Of a DNA stretch of 30,044 bases, positions 16,348-24,150 are shown one piece after another. The DNA is taken from the IMG/VR virus record IMGVR_UViG_3300017728_004457, positions 1 through 30,044 of that record. One strand, given 5' to 3'. Under the pieces are notes generated by a model. The model made no database searches. It worked only from the letters and a program-made list of their open reading frames with translations, and was not told the DNA's origin. How positions within the stretch are numbered: the stretch's first letter is position 1; each line of letters opens with the position of its first letter. This DNA comes from a virus. The position numbers were made by a program, and so were the translations under genes.

Positions 16348-16709
16348 CGTTTACCACCCCAATATTCTTTGGCTAAACCTTCGTTTATTAATTTTTTATT
16401 ATAACTATTTTCGAACTCAGGTTTATCTTGTTCTAACTCCCAAATCGTTCCAAGCCATCTACCAAACTTTCCACGCTTTGCTGTATGTAGTAACACCTTC
16501 TTACCAAGAATTCTCTCGCGCAACCAATCACGAGTAGCTAAACCTTTTTCTTTTTCATCTAGATCTCTAGTTCTAACTTCAGGTGTATCAATGCCTATAA
16601 GTCTTACTTTAATGCGTGTAGACGTTTTAAATCCCAAGTCCACAACACATGTACATGTATCTCCATCATAGACTTTTACAACGTCAGCAATATAATAATA
16701 CGGTTTCAT
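16344..16709 (-). CDS. Thermonuclease / staphylococcal nuclease-like protein
   Basis: The 121-residue product is a single SNase domain. It has the family order VYDGDTCTCVV (D14, D16), RLIGIDTPEVR (R36, D41, E44), KFGRWLGTIW (R84) and LINEGLAKEYWGGKR at the end. The catalytic Arg-Glu-Arg set is present, so calcium-dependent cleavage of DNA or RNA is expected. No signal peptide or packaging tag is seen, so it should act in the infected cell, for example in breakdown of host DNA. It is first in a two-gene unit and overlaps the next gene by 4 bp (ATGA). Confidence 0.93.
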   Translation of the reverse strand: MKPYYYIADVVKVYDGDTCTCVVDLGFKTSTRIKVRLIGIDTPEVRTRDLDEKEKGLATRDWLRERILGKKVLLHTAKRGKFGRWLGTIWELEQDKPEFENSYNKKLINEGLAKEYWGGKR

Positions 16710-16778
16710 ATTTTACCTTTTTTATGATTAATTAAATATATAGTAAATATATCAATAAGACTAAACAAGGTAAAAAAT
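16710..16778. promoter_or_regulatory. Divergent leader between nuclease and 159 aa gene
   Basis: This 69 bp AT-only-like gap separates divergent starts. Both genes have AAGGTAAAA just before their ATG, so the ends of the gap form an inverted repeat (ATTTTACCTT and AAGGTAAAAAAT). Several TATA-like runs in the middle could serve as -10 boxes in either direction. No -35 box is clear. Confidence 0.45.
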
Positions 16779-17258
16779 ATGAATGATATTCTATTAGAAA
16801 ATTATATAAAAAATAAAATATATTTGCTAAAAGAAGTTTCTTTAAAGAAAAGAATAGAAGACTTAAATCAAGAGTCAACTTTTGGAGAGTTAAAAAGTGT
16901 ATTAAATTCTATAATTAAATCAGTGAAAGCAAAAAAAGGTCTTGAAATAGGTAAAGCAGCACTTGGGTTTGTGCCGGTTGTAGGAGACATTACAGGTGCT
17001 GCAGAATTTCTTTTGACTTTAAAAAATGTAGCTGACAAGGATAGACCTAACAATTTTCTGGCTAGATTTGATCTAGATGACGAAGTCGCCAAAATTGTCG
17101 ACAATAATTTAGAAAATGACTTTATTAAAGAATTAGTTAAAAAAATAGAAAATATTTCTGATTCAAAAAAGCTTGGCGACTTTAGTATGACAGATCAGTT
17201 AAACGGATACTTGGCAAAAAATTTTAGTAATAGAACTATAACAGGATTTCCAGAGTAG
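16779..17258 (+). CDS. Tagged protein with Gly-rich hydrophobic segment
   Basis: The 159-residue product has a tag (MNDILLENYIKNKIYLLKEV; L17-K18-E19), then a helical part. A hydrophobic Gly/Ala segment follows (about 60-88: KAALGFVPVVGDITGAAEF), and then the conserved-looking RPNNFLARFDLDDEVAKIVD. The hydrophobic piece resembles the short membrane-inserting or pre-toxin helices found before toxin domains. The downstream phrase (DKDRPNNFLARFDLDDEV) is one I recall from T4-like phage proteins of unknown role. It is the only plus-strand gene between two minus-strand units. If packaged and cleaved, it could act at the host membrane during DNA entry; that is inference. Confidence 0.75.
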   Translation: MNDILLENYIKNKIYLLKEVSLKKRIEDLNQESTFGELKSVLNSIIKSVKAKKGLEIGKAALGFVPVVGDITGAAEFLLTLKNVADKDRPNNFLARFDLDDEVAKIVDNNLENDFIKELVKKIENISDSKKLGDFSMTDQLNGYLAKNFSNRTITGFPE

Positions 17259-17272
17259 AAAATAAAACTATA

Positions 17273-17926
17273 TCACCACCAAGTATACTTCTTTTTACCT
17301 CCTGTTAAATGCGGGTATCTGCCAGTTCTACAAGCCCAATAGCTTGCTGTTGTTTTATCTTTAGTTAAATGACAGCGATGACGAGCTGCAAATGATTTGC
17401 GTCGTTTTGGATCACTAATACCAACAGACATTCCTTTAGCACCCCACTGAACCTTTTTAATGTTTCCTGTTTTTGGGTTTTTAACATATACATAAAACTT
17501 TTTAGAACCACCTCTTCTAGGTTTATTAAGCTCTACTTTTTTACCTTTATATATGTTACCACTTTTTTTCGTGCTCTTTCCTTTACGTGACTTCTTCTTT
17601 TTTCTCTTGCGTTTTTCTTCTAATATTTCTAGAGGAATGCTTGCTTTTAAAGATTCGTCACCTTCCAAAATAGGATAGTCTAAGGGGACAAGATCGCCAT
17701 TGTAAAAGTCCCATTCACCAATACTTGTTTCGTTAATATAGTAAGCTTCTGCTGGACTTAATTCATATAAACCTATTTCACTTAAGTCTCTTACTTCTCT
17801 AAACAAACTGAAGTATTTAGAGGATCCTGGGCGATAGATATTATTTTCTATTCCCACACTCTCTATTAAATGAAACTGCAAGCCTTCAGATAATATTTTT
17901 TTATGTTCTATTAGTAGATTGTTCAT
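17273..17926 (-). CDS. Tagged basic phage protein with Cys-containing C-terminal domain
   Basis: The 217-residue product starts MNNLLIEHKKILSEGLQF (tag with L12-S13-E14 then Gly). Residues 20-100 are acidic and include YELSPAEAYYI. A Lys/Arg run (about 103-122) leads to a C-terminal domain with KPRRGGSKKFYVYVKNP, WGAKGMSVGISDPKRRKSFA, ARHRC and SYWACR. I know this end domain (DPKRRKSF-ARH-C ... YW-C) from structural-region proteins of many large phages; its function is not established. The two Cys and His could bind zinc. It is the last gene of the eight-gene minus-strand unit and overlaps its upstream neighbour by 4 bp. Confidence 0.8.
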   Translation of the reverse strand: MNNLLIEHKKILSEGLQFHLIESVGIENNIYRPGSSKYFSLFREVRDLSEIGLYELSPAEAYYINETSIGEWDFYNGDLVPLDYPILEGDESLKASIPLEILEEKRKRKKKKSRKGKSTKKSGNIYKGKKVELNKPRRGGSKKFYVYVKNPKTGNIKKVQWGAKGMSVGISDPKRRKSFAARHRCHLTKDKTTASYWACRTGRYPHLTGGKKKYTWW

Positions 17927-18294
17927 TTTTTATTTTTGCCGGCAGCTTTCTTTTTAACAACAGCCCAAGTCTTTGAAGGAGTTGCAGAGTTAACTCTTGC
18001 ATGTGCCCATTGATGTTGCGACATGCCTTTTCTACTACCGCTAGTTGCCCAAGCTGCTAAACCTTTTCTATATTCAGCGTAAACAGAGCCTCTTGTTAAG
18101 CCTCTTTTGTCTGCCTTTTTATTTAAAGTTTCTTTTGTAGCAGCAGACAAGCCTCCTGACGAAGACTTCTTTTTTGTTTTCTTAGAAGTCTTTTTTTTGG
18201 CAGAACTTTTTTTCTTTTTCTTTTTTCTACCTTTTTTGGCTTCATCTAATAATGATTCTCTAATAAATTCTTCTAATAATATCAAGTCGTTCAT
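17923..18294 (-). CDS. Tagged Lys-rich protein with ARVNS domain
   Basis: The 123-residue product begins MNDLILLEEFIRESLLDEA (L16-D17-E18 then Ala). A stretch of Lys and Ser (about 19-46) follows, then a small helical domain: LNKKADKRGLTRGSVYAEY, RKGLAAWATSGSRKGMSQHQ, WAHARVNS. That domain matches a phage family I recall (pattern K-x-G-I/L-x-x-x-x-x-Y-R-x-G-x-x-A-W ... QWAxARVNSF, possibly DUF5824), with no known activity. The very basic character after the tag suggests DNA binding in the capsid. The start region is nearly identical in DNA to that of the gene upstream. Confidence 0.8.
   Translation of the reverse strand: MNDLILLEEFIRESLLDEAKKGRKKKKKKSSAKKKTSKKTKKKSSSGGLSAATKETLNKKADKRGLTRGSVYAEYRKGLAAWATSGSRKGMSQHQWAHARVNSATPSKTWAVVKKKAAGKNKK
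18256..18276 (-). repeat. Tag-coding direct repeat, copy A
   Basis: This 21-base stretch inside the tag of the 123 aa gene is identical to 18563-18583 in the tag of the 98 aa gene. The identity is on the DNA level and extends with two mismatches for another 15 bases, which suggests that the tag was copied recently. The core encodes E-E-F-I-R-E. Confidence 0.85.
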
Positions 18295-18304
18295 CTATAT
18301 TTTC

Positions 18305-18601
18305 CTATTTCTTACTATCATGCCTTGGAACGTTTTTGTAACCTTTTTTCTTTCTCTCAGACTTTTCCATATTATCTCTCATTTTATAAGCTTTTTGCCT
18401 GTCAGATGCTTTGCTACTTTTTGCTAAATCTGTTGCACGATCTAACTTCTTTTTTCTTTTACCTTTAGCTTTATATTGAGATGGATATTTTTTCTTTGGA
18501 GATTTCTTTTTTGATTTACTCTTTTTCCGCTTTTGTTTTTTTCTTGCCTCATCTAATAAGGCTTCTCTAATAAATTCTTCTAACATTAATAAATCTTGCA
18601 T
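18305..18601 (-). CDS. Tagged, very Lys-rich small protein
   Basis: The 98-residue product begins MQDLLMLEEFIREALLDEA (L16-D17-E18 then Ala), nearly the same as the tag of the next gene. The rest is a Lys/Arg/Ser-rich chain (KKQKRKKSKSKKKSPKKKYP) and a short helical region (LDRATDLAKSSKASDRQKAY) with a basic end. After cleavage the mature protein would have about 80 residues and a very high positive charge, as expected for a histone-like DNA-condensing internal protein. No family is recognised beyond the tag. Confidence 0.75.
   Translation of the reverse strand: MQDLLMLEEFIREALLDEARKKQKRKKSKSKKKSPKKKYPSQYKAKGKRKKKLDRATDLAKSSKASDRQKAYKMRDNMEKSERKKKGYKNVPRHDSKK
18563..18583 (-). repeat. Tag-coding direct repeat, copy B
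   Basis: This is the second copy of the 21-base tag repeat, in the gene for the 98 aa Lys-rich protein. A more distant third version lies in the tag of the 130 aa gene (about 18975-19027), where only the spacing and about half the bases agree. Confidence 0.85.
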
Positions 18602-18634
18602 TGTTATTACTCAAAAATCTTCTACTTAAAATAA

Positions 18635-19027
18635 TTATTTCTTACTTTTACTTTTATTCATCCTCTTTGTTTTTCTTTTTGATGCTTCTTTTCTTTCTTT
18701 TGCATAGTCATACGCTTTTTTAAGTCTTGCTTTTACTTTTGGGTCTTTTGCGTTTTTATAAGCAGCTCTAACTCGCTGGTGGATTAAATTTATAATTTGT
18801 GATTGTCTAACATGAGATTTAGATTTAAAAGATTTTTTTGAAAGAGTATCACGAATATCTGTGACTGTTCTAAACTTCACACTTACAGTATCTTTAGGGT
18901 TTTCGTCTGTATATAAACGTCTCCCGCTTCCTTTAGGTTTTTTACCTGTGCCTACTTTAGGATCTTTCTTTTTTTCGCTCAATAAAGCTTCTTTAACATA
19001 CAACTCTAACAACAGACTACTATTCAT
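18635..19027 (-). CDS. Tagged basic phage protein (GSGRRLYTDENP type)
   Basis: The 130-residue product begins MNSSLLLELYVKEALLSEK (L16-S17-E18). Then it has KPKGSGRRLYTDENPKDTVS, a strand-like VKFRTVTDIRDTL, and a helical end with SHVRQSQIINLIHQRVRAAY and a Lys/Arg-rich tail. The phrase GSGRRLYTDENP is one I remember from T4-like marine phages, in proteins without assigned function. The basic helical end implies DNA binding. It lies in line with the other tagged basic genes, 33 bp from the next. Confidence 0.8.
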   Translation of the reverse strand: MNSSLLLELYVKEALLSEKKKDPKVGTGKKPKGSGRRLYTDENPKDTVSVKFRTVTDIRDTLSKKSFKSKSHVRQSQIINLIHQRVRAAYKNAKDPKVKARLKKAYDYAKERKEASKRKTKRMNKSKSKK

Positions 19028-19042
19028 ATTATTATCCTACGA

Positions 19043-20800
19043 TTATTGGTACGAAGCTATTCCAGCTAGATGTGATACCTCTTGGCAAATCTGAAGAAAT
19101 ACTTTAATCATTATAAATTCATTTTTTTCTTCGTCATCTGTAAGAGAACTCCATTCTAAGTTTGCTGCATAATCCTGTATTTGATCAAGAACTTTCATTA
19201 TGTTGTCATAGTTATCCTCGTCTTTGATCGTATAAATGCTTTTATTTCTATGCTTTGATAAAAATACTTGAATATAAGTAAGACTATTTTCAAATTTAGA
19301 AATATTATTGTTTTTATAGAAATTTTTCATTGCTTTGATTTTTCTTTTAATACTGTAGTTTAAAAATTTATCTTTAATGCCAATATCAAATACTATTAAT
19401 CTGCTATCCATCTTAAAATATATGTTAAAATTAAAAATTTTGTTTGATGAGTGAAACAATATATAGTCAAAAAATTTTGTTTTATTACTCTCGGTTAAAT
19501 CTTTCCACGCTTTTTTTCTTAGATCTGATAGAGGATGTTCTAATTTTACATCATCAAAAAGTTCTGTTCCAAAAATACTATTAAGCTGGGGATTTTGACT
19601 AAGAATGTCAACAATCTTATTCATTGTAATAGGCTTGTAGATGTCTTTGATTTTTTTCATGTGTTTGTTTTGAAAAATATTATTAAACGTTCCAACTAAA
19701 ACAACATTTTCTTTTTTAGATGAATTTAAGTAAGCTGCTTGAACTGGTTCACTAGAATGTAAAGTCGACGATCCTTTGTCATTTATAAAGTCTATATCAA
19801 TAGAATTTAACAACATCGTAAAAGTAGTGCCTTGTCGTAATGGATTTTGTTGTGGGTTGTTTATTTTATTTACATCAAAAGCCAAAGGATCATAATCATC
19901 AGCGTCTCTATCATCTACAATTATTTGTGAAAGCATCCAGCATGCATAATATAAACCATGGAACTTAGATAATAATTTACTTTTTTCTCCGCTACTAACA
20001 AAAAATTTATTTTGAGTTGAATTAATTTTAAACTCGAGCGCTTTAGTTAAAAAGTTAACAATTAATTCCACAATTTCTCTTGGGTATTTTTTGTCGTTAA
20101 GATTGACAAGATAGCACAAGTCTTCAGACAAGTCTTTCATCGTCTTATAAAATACATCGTTTCTTAACTCATTACTTTTTGAATTAGCTTTTATTCTTCT
20201 TATTACACGTCTTTTTGCAAAATTAAAATTTATTACTCTATTTTCCTCTTCTTCAGAATCAGATGGCGCTGCATATTTTCTTGGATTACTTTCTAAGATC
20301 TTAGCTGCGTTAAACATGACTGCAGTGTGAACAATTGTCCTTAAGTCTTTATTATAATCACCGTTATAGTTGTTGTTGCCATCACGCTGTATTTCTACAG
20401 AATTTAAACTATTAGACTTTTTGAACATGTGAAAGTAAGGTCTTTCTAATGCAAAACTAGCACCACCAATTCTGCCTTTTTCAACAATATCTTTCAAAGA
20501 TTTAACTGTAAGTGGATAAGCGTAATTACCGTGAGGTGTATCGTATGATACTTTTGGACTTACTTCAAGTCTAGGTATTTTTTCGTCATACTTGTCAACG
20601 AAAGAAATAAAACAATTATTACCAACGTTTTCAAGAACTTTCAATAATGCTTCTTCATTGCCAATTTCTGACATGTCATTACTATAAGATGCTGAACTTT
20701 GATGGTGTGACATTCCTGTAAGGTCGCTTGCTCTTTTCATAATAGCTGTTGAAGCTGCTTCTTTTAAAAAAGTCTTTATGTATTTTTCTAATAAAATCAT
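19043..20800 (-). CDS. Tagged 585-residue unknown protein
   Basis: The product starts MILLEKYIKTFLKEAAS (L12-K13-E14 then Ala, an ideal fit to the T4 protease pattern). Near residue 85 it has VSYDTPHGNYAYPLTVKSLK, followed by ASFALERPYFHMFKKS. I recall similar Y-D-T-P-x-G-x-Y-x-YPL phrases in large virion-associated phage proteins of unknown role. The rest is helical and Lys/Asn/Ile-rich with no catalytic motif I can name. It overlaps the 73 aa gene by 4 bp. Size and tag suggest an internal head protein that may enter the host with the DNA. Confidence 0.75.
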   Translation of the reverse strand: MILLEKYIKTFLKEAASTAIMKRASDLTGMSHHQSSASYSNDMSEIGNEEALLKVLENVGNNCFISFVDKYDEKIPRLEVSPKVSYDTPHGNYAYPLTVKSLKDIVEKGRIGGASFALERPYFHMFKKSNSLNSVEIQRDGNNNYNGDYNKDLRTIVHTAVMFNAAKILESNPRKYAAPSDSEEEENRVINFNFAKRRVIRRIKANSKSNELRNDVFYKTMKDLSEDLCYLVNLNDKKYPREIVELIVNFLTKALEFKINSTQNKFFVSSGEKSKLLSKFHGLYYACWMLSQIIVDDRDADDYDPLAFDVNKINNPQQNPLRQGTTFTMLLNSIDIDFINDKGSSTLHSSEPVQAAYLNSSKKENVVLVGTFNNIFQNKHMKKIKDIYKPITMNKIVDILSQNPQLNSIFGTELFDDVKLEHPLSDLRKKAWKDLTESNKTKFFDYILFHSSNKIFNFNIYFKMDSRLIVFDIGIKDKFLNYSIKRKIKAMKNFYKNNNISKFENSLTYIQVFLSKHRNKSIYTIKDEDNYDNIMKVLDQIQDYAANLEWSSLTDDEEKNEFIMIKVFLQICQEVSHLAGIASYQ

Positions 20801-21018
20801 TTCTTAACCTTTTTTAAATGTTTAGTCATTACTTGTTTTGTCTTGCCTTTGCCATTTCTAAGTTTTATTACGGACATTGGACCAGGACCGTCGGCTTCTA
20901 TAACTTTAACAACTTTACCTTTATACATTGCTTCCTTTGCTTTTTTAAGCCACTTAGGCGGCCTGTTGCCTTCAATTATTATTATTTCATAGATAAGTTG
21001 TCTAAGTAAACTATTCAT
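20797..21018 (-). CDS. Small tagged SH3/KOW-like protein
   Basis: The 73-residue product begins MNSLLRQLIYEIIIIEGNRP (I14-I15-E16 then Gly). After this a basic SH3-like barrel is likely: YKGKVVKVIEADGPGPMSVI, then KLRNGKGKTKQVMTKHLKKV. This resembles KOW-type modules, which bind RNA or RNA polymerase, but identity is not certain. It overlaps both neighbours by 4 bp (ATGA), so the cupin, this gene and the 585 aa gene are translated in series. Confidence 0.7.
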   Translation of the reverse strand: MNSLLRQLIYEIIIIEGNRPPKWLKKAKEAMYKGKVVKVIEADGPGPMSVIKLRNGKGKTKQVMTKHLKKVKK

Positions 21019-21299
21019 TTATATTTTCTCACGTTGATTATTAGATTTGTGCCGTTTTTATTAATTATTCGATGCCATGTTTCTTTTGGTATTTTGAAAA
21101 TAGATTCTTTCTGCATCAACTGGGGTATCTTATTTTCTATTTGCAAATACCATCCGTCGCCTTCAACAACAAATACATCACGATCTTCTTCGTCCATGTG
21201 CCAGTTTAGGTCTTCTTCAATGAGTGTCGACATGAAATCACGCTGAACAAGTATATATGTTTCGTTTTCTTCAATTATCTTTTCTCTAAACGGTAACAT
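21015..21299 (-). CDS. Cupin-fold protein
   Basis: The 94-residue product is a small single cupin barrel. It shows LNWHMDEEDRDVFVVEGDGW (cupin motif 1: His, acidic residues and the later Gly) and IFKIPKETWHRIINKNGTNL (motif 2 with Pro and His). The first motif has one of the usual two His replaced, so metal binding is possible but not assured. I have seen this W-H-x-D-E-x-D-R type in T4-like phages. It has no clear packaging tag, although I8-I9-E10 exists near the start. It lies 9 bp after the 916 aa gene. Confidence 0.8.
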   Translation of the reverse strand: MLPFREKIIEENETYILVQRDFMSTLIEEDLNWHMDEEDRDVFVVEGDGWYLQIENKIPQLMQKESIFKIPKETWHRIINKNGTNLIINVRKYK

Positions 21300-21308
21300 A
21301 GTCTTTCC

Positions 21309-24059
21309 TTAAAAGTTGTAGACTTCTTTAAGCGAATTGCCAAATATTTTTCTATGACTTAAATCTAACTCAGGATCTCCTGATTCTTGGCTTACGTTTC
21401 TTTGTGCCATTACTCTTTCTAGGGCTTTAAATAAGCTTGCAAGTCTTTTTGTTTTTCCTGAGTCTGTCTTTGTTCTTATTTCTTCCATAAGATAATTAAA
21501 CCACACATCGTCATTAGGGTCAATAACTTCTGATAGATCTATTTTACTAGGCTTTGTATGTTGATAAAAATTAGCACGTGAAAGATCAACGCTGTTGCCT
21601 TTAAGTGACTCAACTAATCTGTGAACTGTTCTTTTAAAAAAAGAATTGTCGCTATATTGAATAAATGCATCTAAAAGTCTTTTGCTTTGATAAAGGTTTT
21701 CGAAAAATACTGTAGATAATTGAATTGAATTTAGAGTACTTTTATCGTTTTTTTGAAGGATATCTATTATAAAATCAACGCAAACGTTTTGACTCATATG
21801 CTTATATGGTAAAAGCAAAACTCCATCATTCCCAGCAGCTTTTAATAAAAGTCTTTGATCTTGCTCACTTAAAACTATGTCTTTAAGATCAATTAAATAG
21901 ATAATTGTTTGTAATATTGTTTGTTTTAACTTAGAAAACTTAGGATTATTTTTAATATTTTCTATAATAAGACTAACAAGTCTTTCATGCCATTCTTTTG
22001 GTTGCGACTTTAAATAAATTTTGTTTGGTTCGATACTAATGTTGTAATAAGTAAAAAAGTTGCCTTGAGGTTTTGTTTTCTTTTCAAGACTATTTATTGA
22101 TTTGTTAAATTCTTTTTCAGCTGACTGCATTACAAGATCTAAGACAGCGTCAAATTTATCAGTTACTGAAGAATTGCTTGAGCTAAATTTATCAAAATAA
22201 TCGGCAAGATAACCAGTTAATCTATTTTTATTTTCACTTTCTGGAAGTGCTAACAACTCGTCTACACACTTTTCAACAACAATGTCAGACAAAGGGTGTT
22301 CAACTCGAACAAAAGCTAATTTAAGACCGTCTAAAACATTAATGTTCCTCTTTTTTATCATTATATCAATAATGCTACAAAACTTATCTATTATTTCTTT
22401 TGATTTGTAGTAATGTGCTGGAATAAAATTGCCTGAACTATCTGGAAGTGTCATTACTTTAAAAGGGTGATTAACAATAATATCTTCAGGAAGGTTTATT
22501 ATTCTATCTTTAGTTTTTTGACTGCTGTTTTCGTATAAATCAATTAACTCAATCCAGTTTGATGTTTTTAATTTAATATCAATGCCGTACTTATCATCTA
22601 GTTCTTGAATTAACTGAACAAACTCTTCAGGGGCATTTGCATTTCTAATGTATGAACTTGCTGATTTTAAGAAGTCAGCTGCTTCTCTCTCATAATACTT
22701 AAACTTATTCATTTCTTTAAAAGATAGTTTGAAAACATCATAAACACCATTAATTAAAAAGTCATTAGAAAAACTAATATTTGACACTAGCTTTAAGATG
22801 TAACCTGTATTTTTAAGCATTTCAAAGACTTCATCAATATTGTTTCTGCTTTTATAAAACTGATAAGTCTCTTCTAGAATTTTTCCATATTCCTGAAGAA
22901 CTTTCTGATCCAAGCTATTAAATTCTCTATAGCTTTGCGTAAACTTTCCTGTTCCAACTTCTCTATAAAATACGTTGAGTGCATCTTCAATATTGATACG
23001 TTTAACTTCTTCATAAAACTCTACTAGATTTTGGATTGTTTCTTCGCTATATCGAATATTTTCAAGAGAAGATAGGACATAGTTATGTTTAGCATCATAA
23101 AATATTCTTTCATCTTCTTTCATTTGTTCTTTTTCTTCGAGACTAGTGTTTTCTTCTGCAATAGCGTTCATTGTCTGAAAGTCTAGTTTGTTTCTTGCAC
23201 GGCCACCTAAAAAATCATTTAGACTGTCGTACCAGTCAACTTCTGCTTTTGCTGTTCTTTTGCTAAGTCTTCCCAGTCCTATTAATCTAGAATCGTATTT
23301 TGGGTAATAAGAAACGCAAACAGGACCATCGCCTCTTCCGAGAAAAACAATACCGTCATATACTGATGTTATAAACTCTTTACTAAAAGCTTTTATTAAG
23401 GCATAGCTAAATTGAGATGAATGTGGTCTCATTTCGTTTATTGTTTGATTTAACTCAAGCTTGTCAAGCCCAACTCTATCAAGAATTTTTAAAAACTTTT
23501 CTAAACTTTGTTCATCTCTTGGATTTCTTTTGTAAAGTTTTAATAACTGGTCTTTGATTCTCCAGTCTTTACCATGAACTTGCTTAGCTAAATCTTCAAA
23601 TGTTATTACAAAATTACTTATATCTATTTCAAAAACAAGACATATATCACCATAAGTTCTAGCAATACCCGGGTTAAACTTATAACATGTATAAAGACCT
23701 TTCCCGTGATGATCACCACCACCTGGACTAAAACCACTAGTATCTGTATATGGATCATCTAACATGTCCATAATGGTTTCTTCTTCTATATCGTAAGAAT
23801 CTCTTGCAGAAACTCTATTACTGTTTTTTAGACTTTTTAATATTCTTACAGCTCTAGCATCATCTGGATTTACTTCTTGTTTTGGGTGTTTAATTAATGG
23901 ATTTTCCATCTTGTCTTTTATGCTTGGATTATAATTCGCCCATTTTTGATGTGAAGTCAAGTGATAGCATATTAATTTTCCATTTACATAATTAACTTTT
24001 TGTGGATCCAGACTAGATATTTTTGATTCTGTTAATAGCCATCTTATACTATTTTTCAT
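21309..24059 (-). CDS. Large tagged protein with possible ADP-ribosyltransferase domain
   Basis: I place the start at the ATG at 24059, behind AAAGGTTTGT, because it gives the tag MKNSIRWLLTESKIS (L9-T10-E11); the frame stays open further upstream but that part crosses the uvsE start. The product has 916 residues. Residues 28-145 contain LICYHLTSHQKW (H33), GGGDHHGKGLYTCYKF (G119-Y123) and ARTYGDICLVFEIDI, and later SVYDGIVFLGRGDGPVCVSY. This order resembles PARP-like ADP-ribosyltransferases (H, G-x-G-x-Y, Y) with a late D/E. T4 Alt is such an enzyme carried in the head and injected to modify RNA polymerase. The remaining 600 residues are helical and unrecognised. Confidence 0.7.
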   Translation of the reverse strand: MKNSIRWLLTESKISSLDPQKVNYVNGKLICYHLTSHQKWANYNPSIKDKMENPLIKHPKQEVNPDDARAVRILKSLKNSNRVSARDSYDIEEETIMDMLDDPYTDTSGFSPGGGDHHGKGLYTCYKFNPGIARTYGDICLVFEIDISNFVITFEDLAKQVHGKDWRIKDQLLKLYKRNPRDEQSLEKFLKILDRVGLDKLELNQTINEMRPHSSQFSYALIKAFSKEFITSVYDGIVFLGRGDGPVCVSYYPKYDSRLIGLGRLSKRTAKAEVDWYDSLNDFLGGRARNKLDFQTMNAIAEENTSLEEKEQMKEDERIFYDAKHNYVLSSLENIRYSEETIQNLVEFYEEVKRINIEDALNVFYREVGTGKFTQSYREFNSLDQKVLQEYGKILEETYQFYKSRNNIDEVFEMLKNTGYILKLVSNISFSNDFLINGVYDVFKLSFKEMNKFKYYEREAADFLKSASSYIRNANAPEEFVQLIQELDDKYGIDIKLKTSNWIELIDLYENSSQKTKDRIINLPEDIIVNHPFKVMTLPDSSGNFIPAHYYKSKEIIDKFCSIIDIMIKKRNINVLDGLKLAFVRVEHPLSDIVVEKCVDELLALPESENKNRLTGYLADYFDKFSSSNSSVTDKFDAVLDLVMQSAEKEFNKSINSLEKKTKPQGNFFTYYNISIEPNKIYLKSQPKEWHERLVSLIIENIKNNPKFSKLKQTILQTIIYLIDLKDIVLSEQDQRLLLKAAGNDGVLLLPYKHMSQNVCVDFIIDILQKNDKSTLNSIQLSTVFFENLYQSKRLLDAFIQYSDNSFFKRTVHRLVESLKGNSVDLSRANFYQHTKPSKIDLSEVIDPNDDVWFNYLMEEIRTKTDSGKTKRLASLFKALERVMAQRNVSQESGDPELDLSHRKIFGNSLKEVYNF

Positions 24060-24150
24060 GTTTTTACAAACCTTTATTATAAATTTGTCGTGTATTTGTG
24101 TAATAAATATGATTATTATTATATAAAATATAATAAAAAGGTGTAATATT
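24060..24150. promoter_or_regulatory. Divergent intergenic leader (possible ADP-ribosyltransferase / uvsE)
   Basis: The 91 bp gap separates minus-strand and plus-strand units. It carries AAAGG ribosome sites for both starts and TATAAT on each strand (24076-24081 minus, 24129-24134 plus). Both TATAAT copies lie so close to the ribosome sites that a normal start point would cut into them, so they may not be the true -10 boxes. The region is AT-rich throughout. Confidence 0.4.

Noticed and set aside
24129-24134. TATAAT before uvsE as its -10 box
   Set aside because: A start about seven bases downstream would fall into the ribosome site at 24136-24141, so this is probably not the promoter used.
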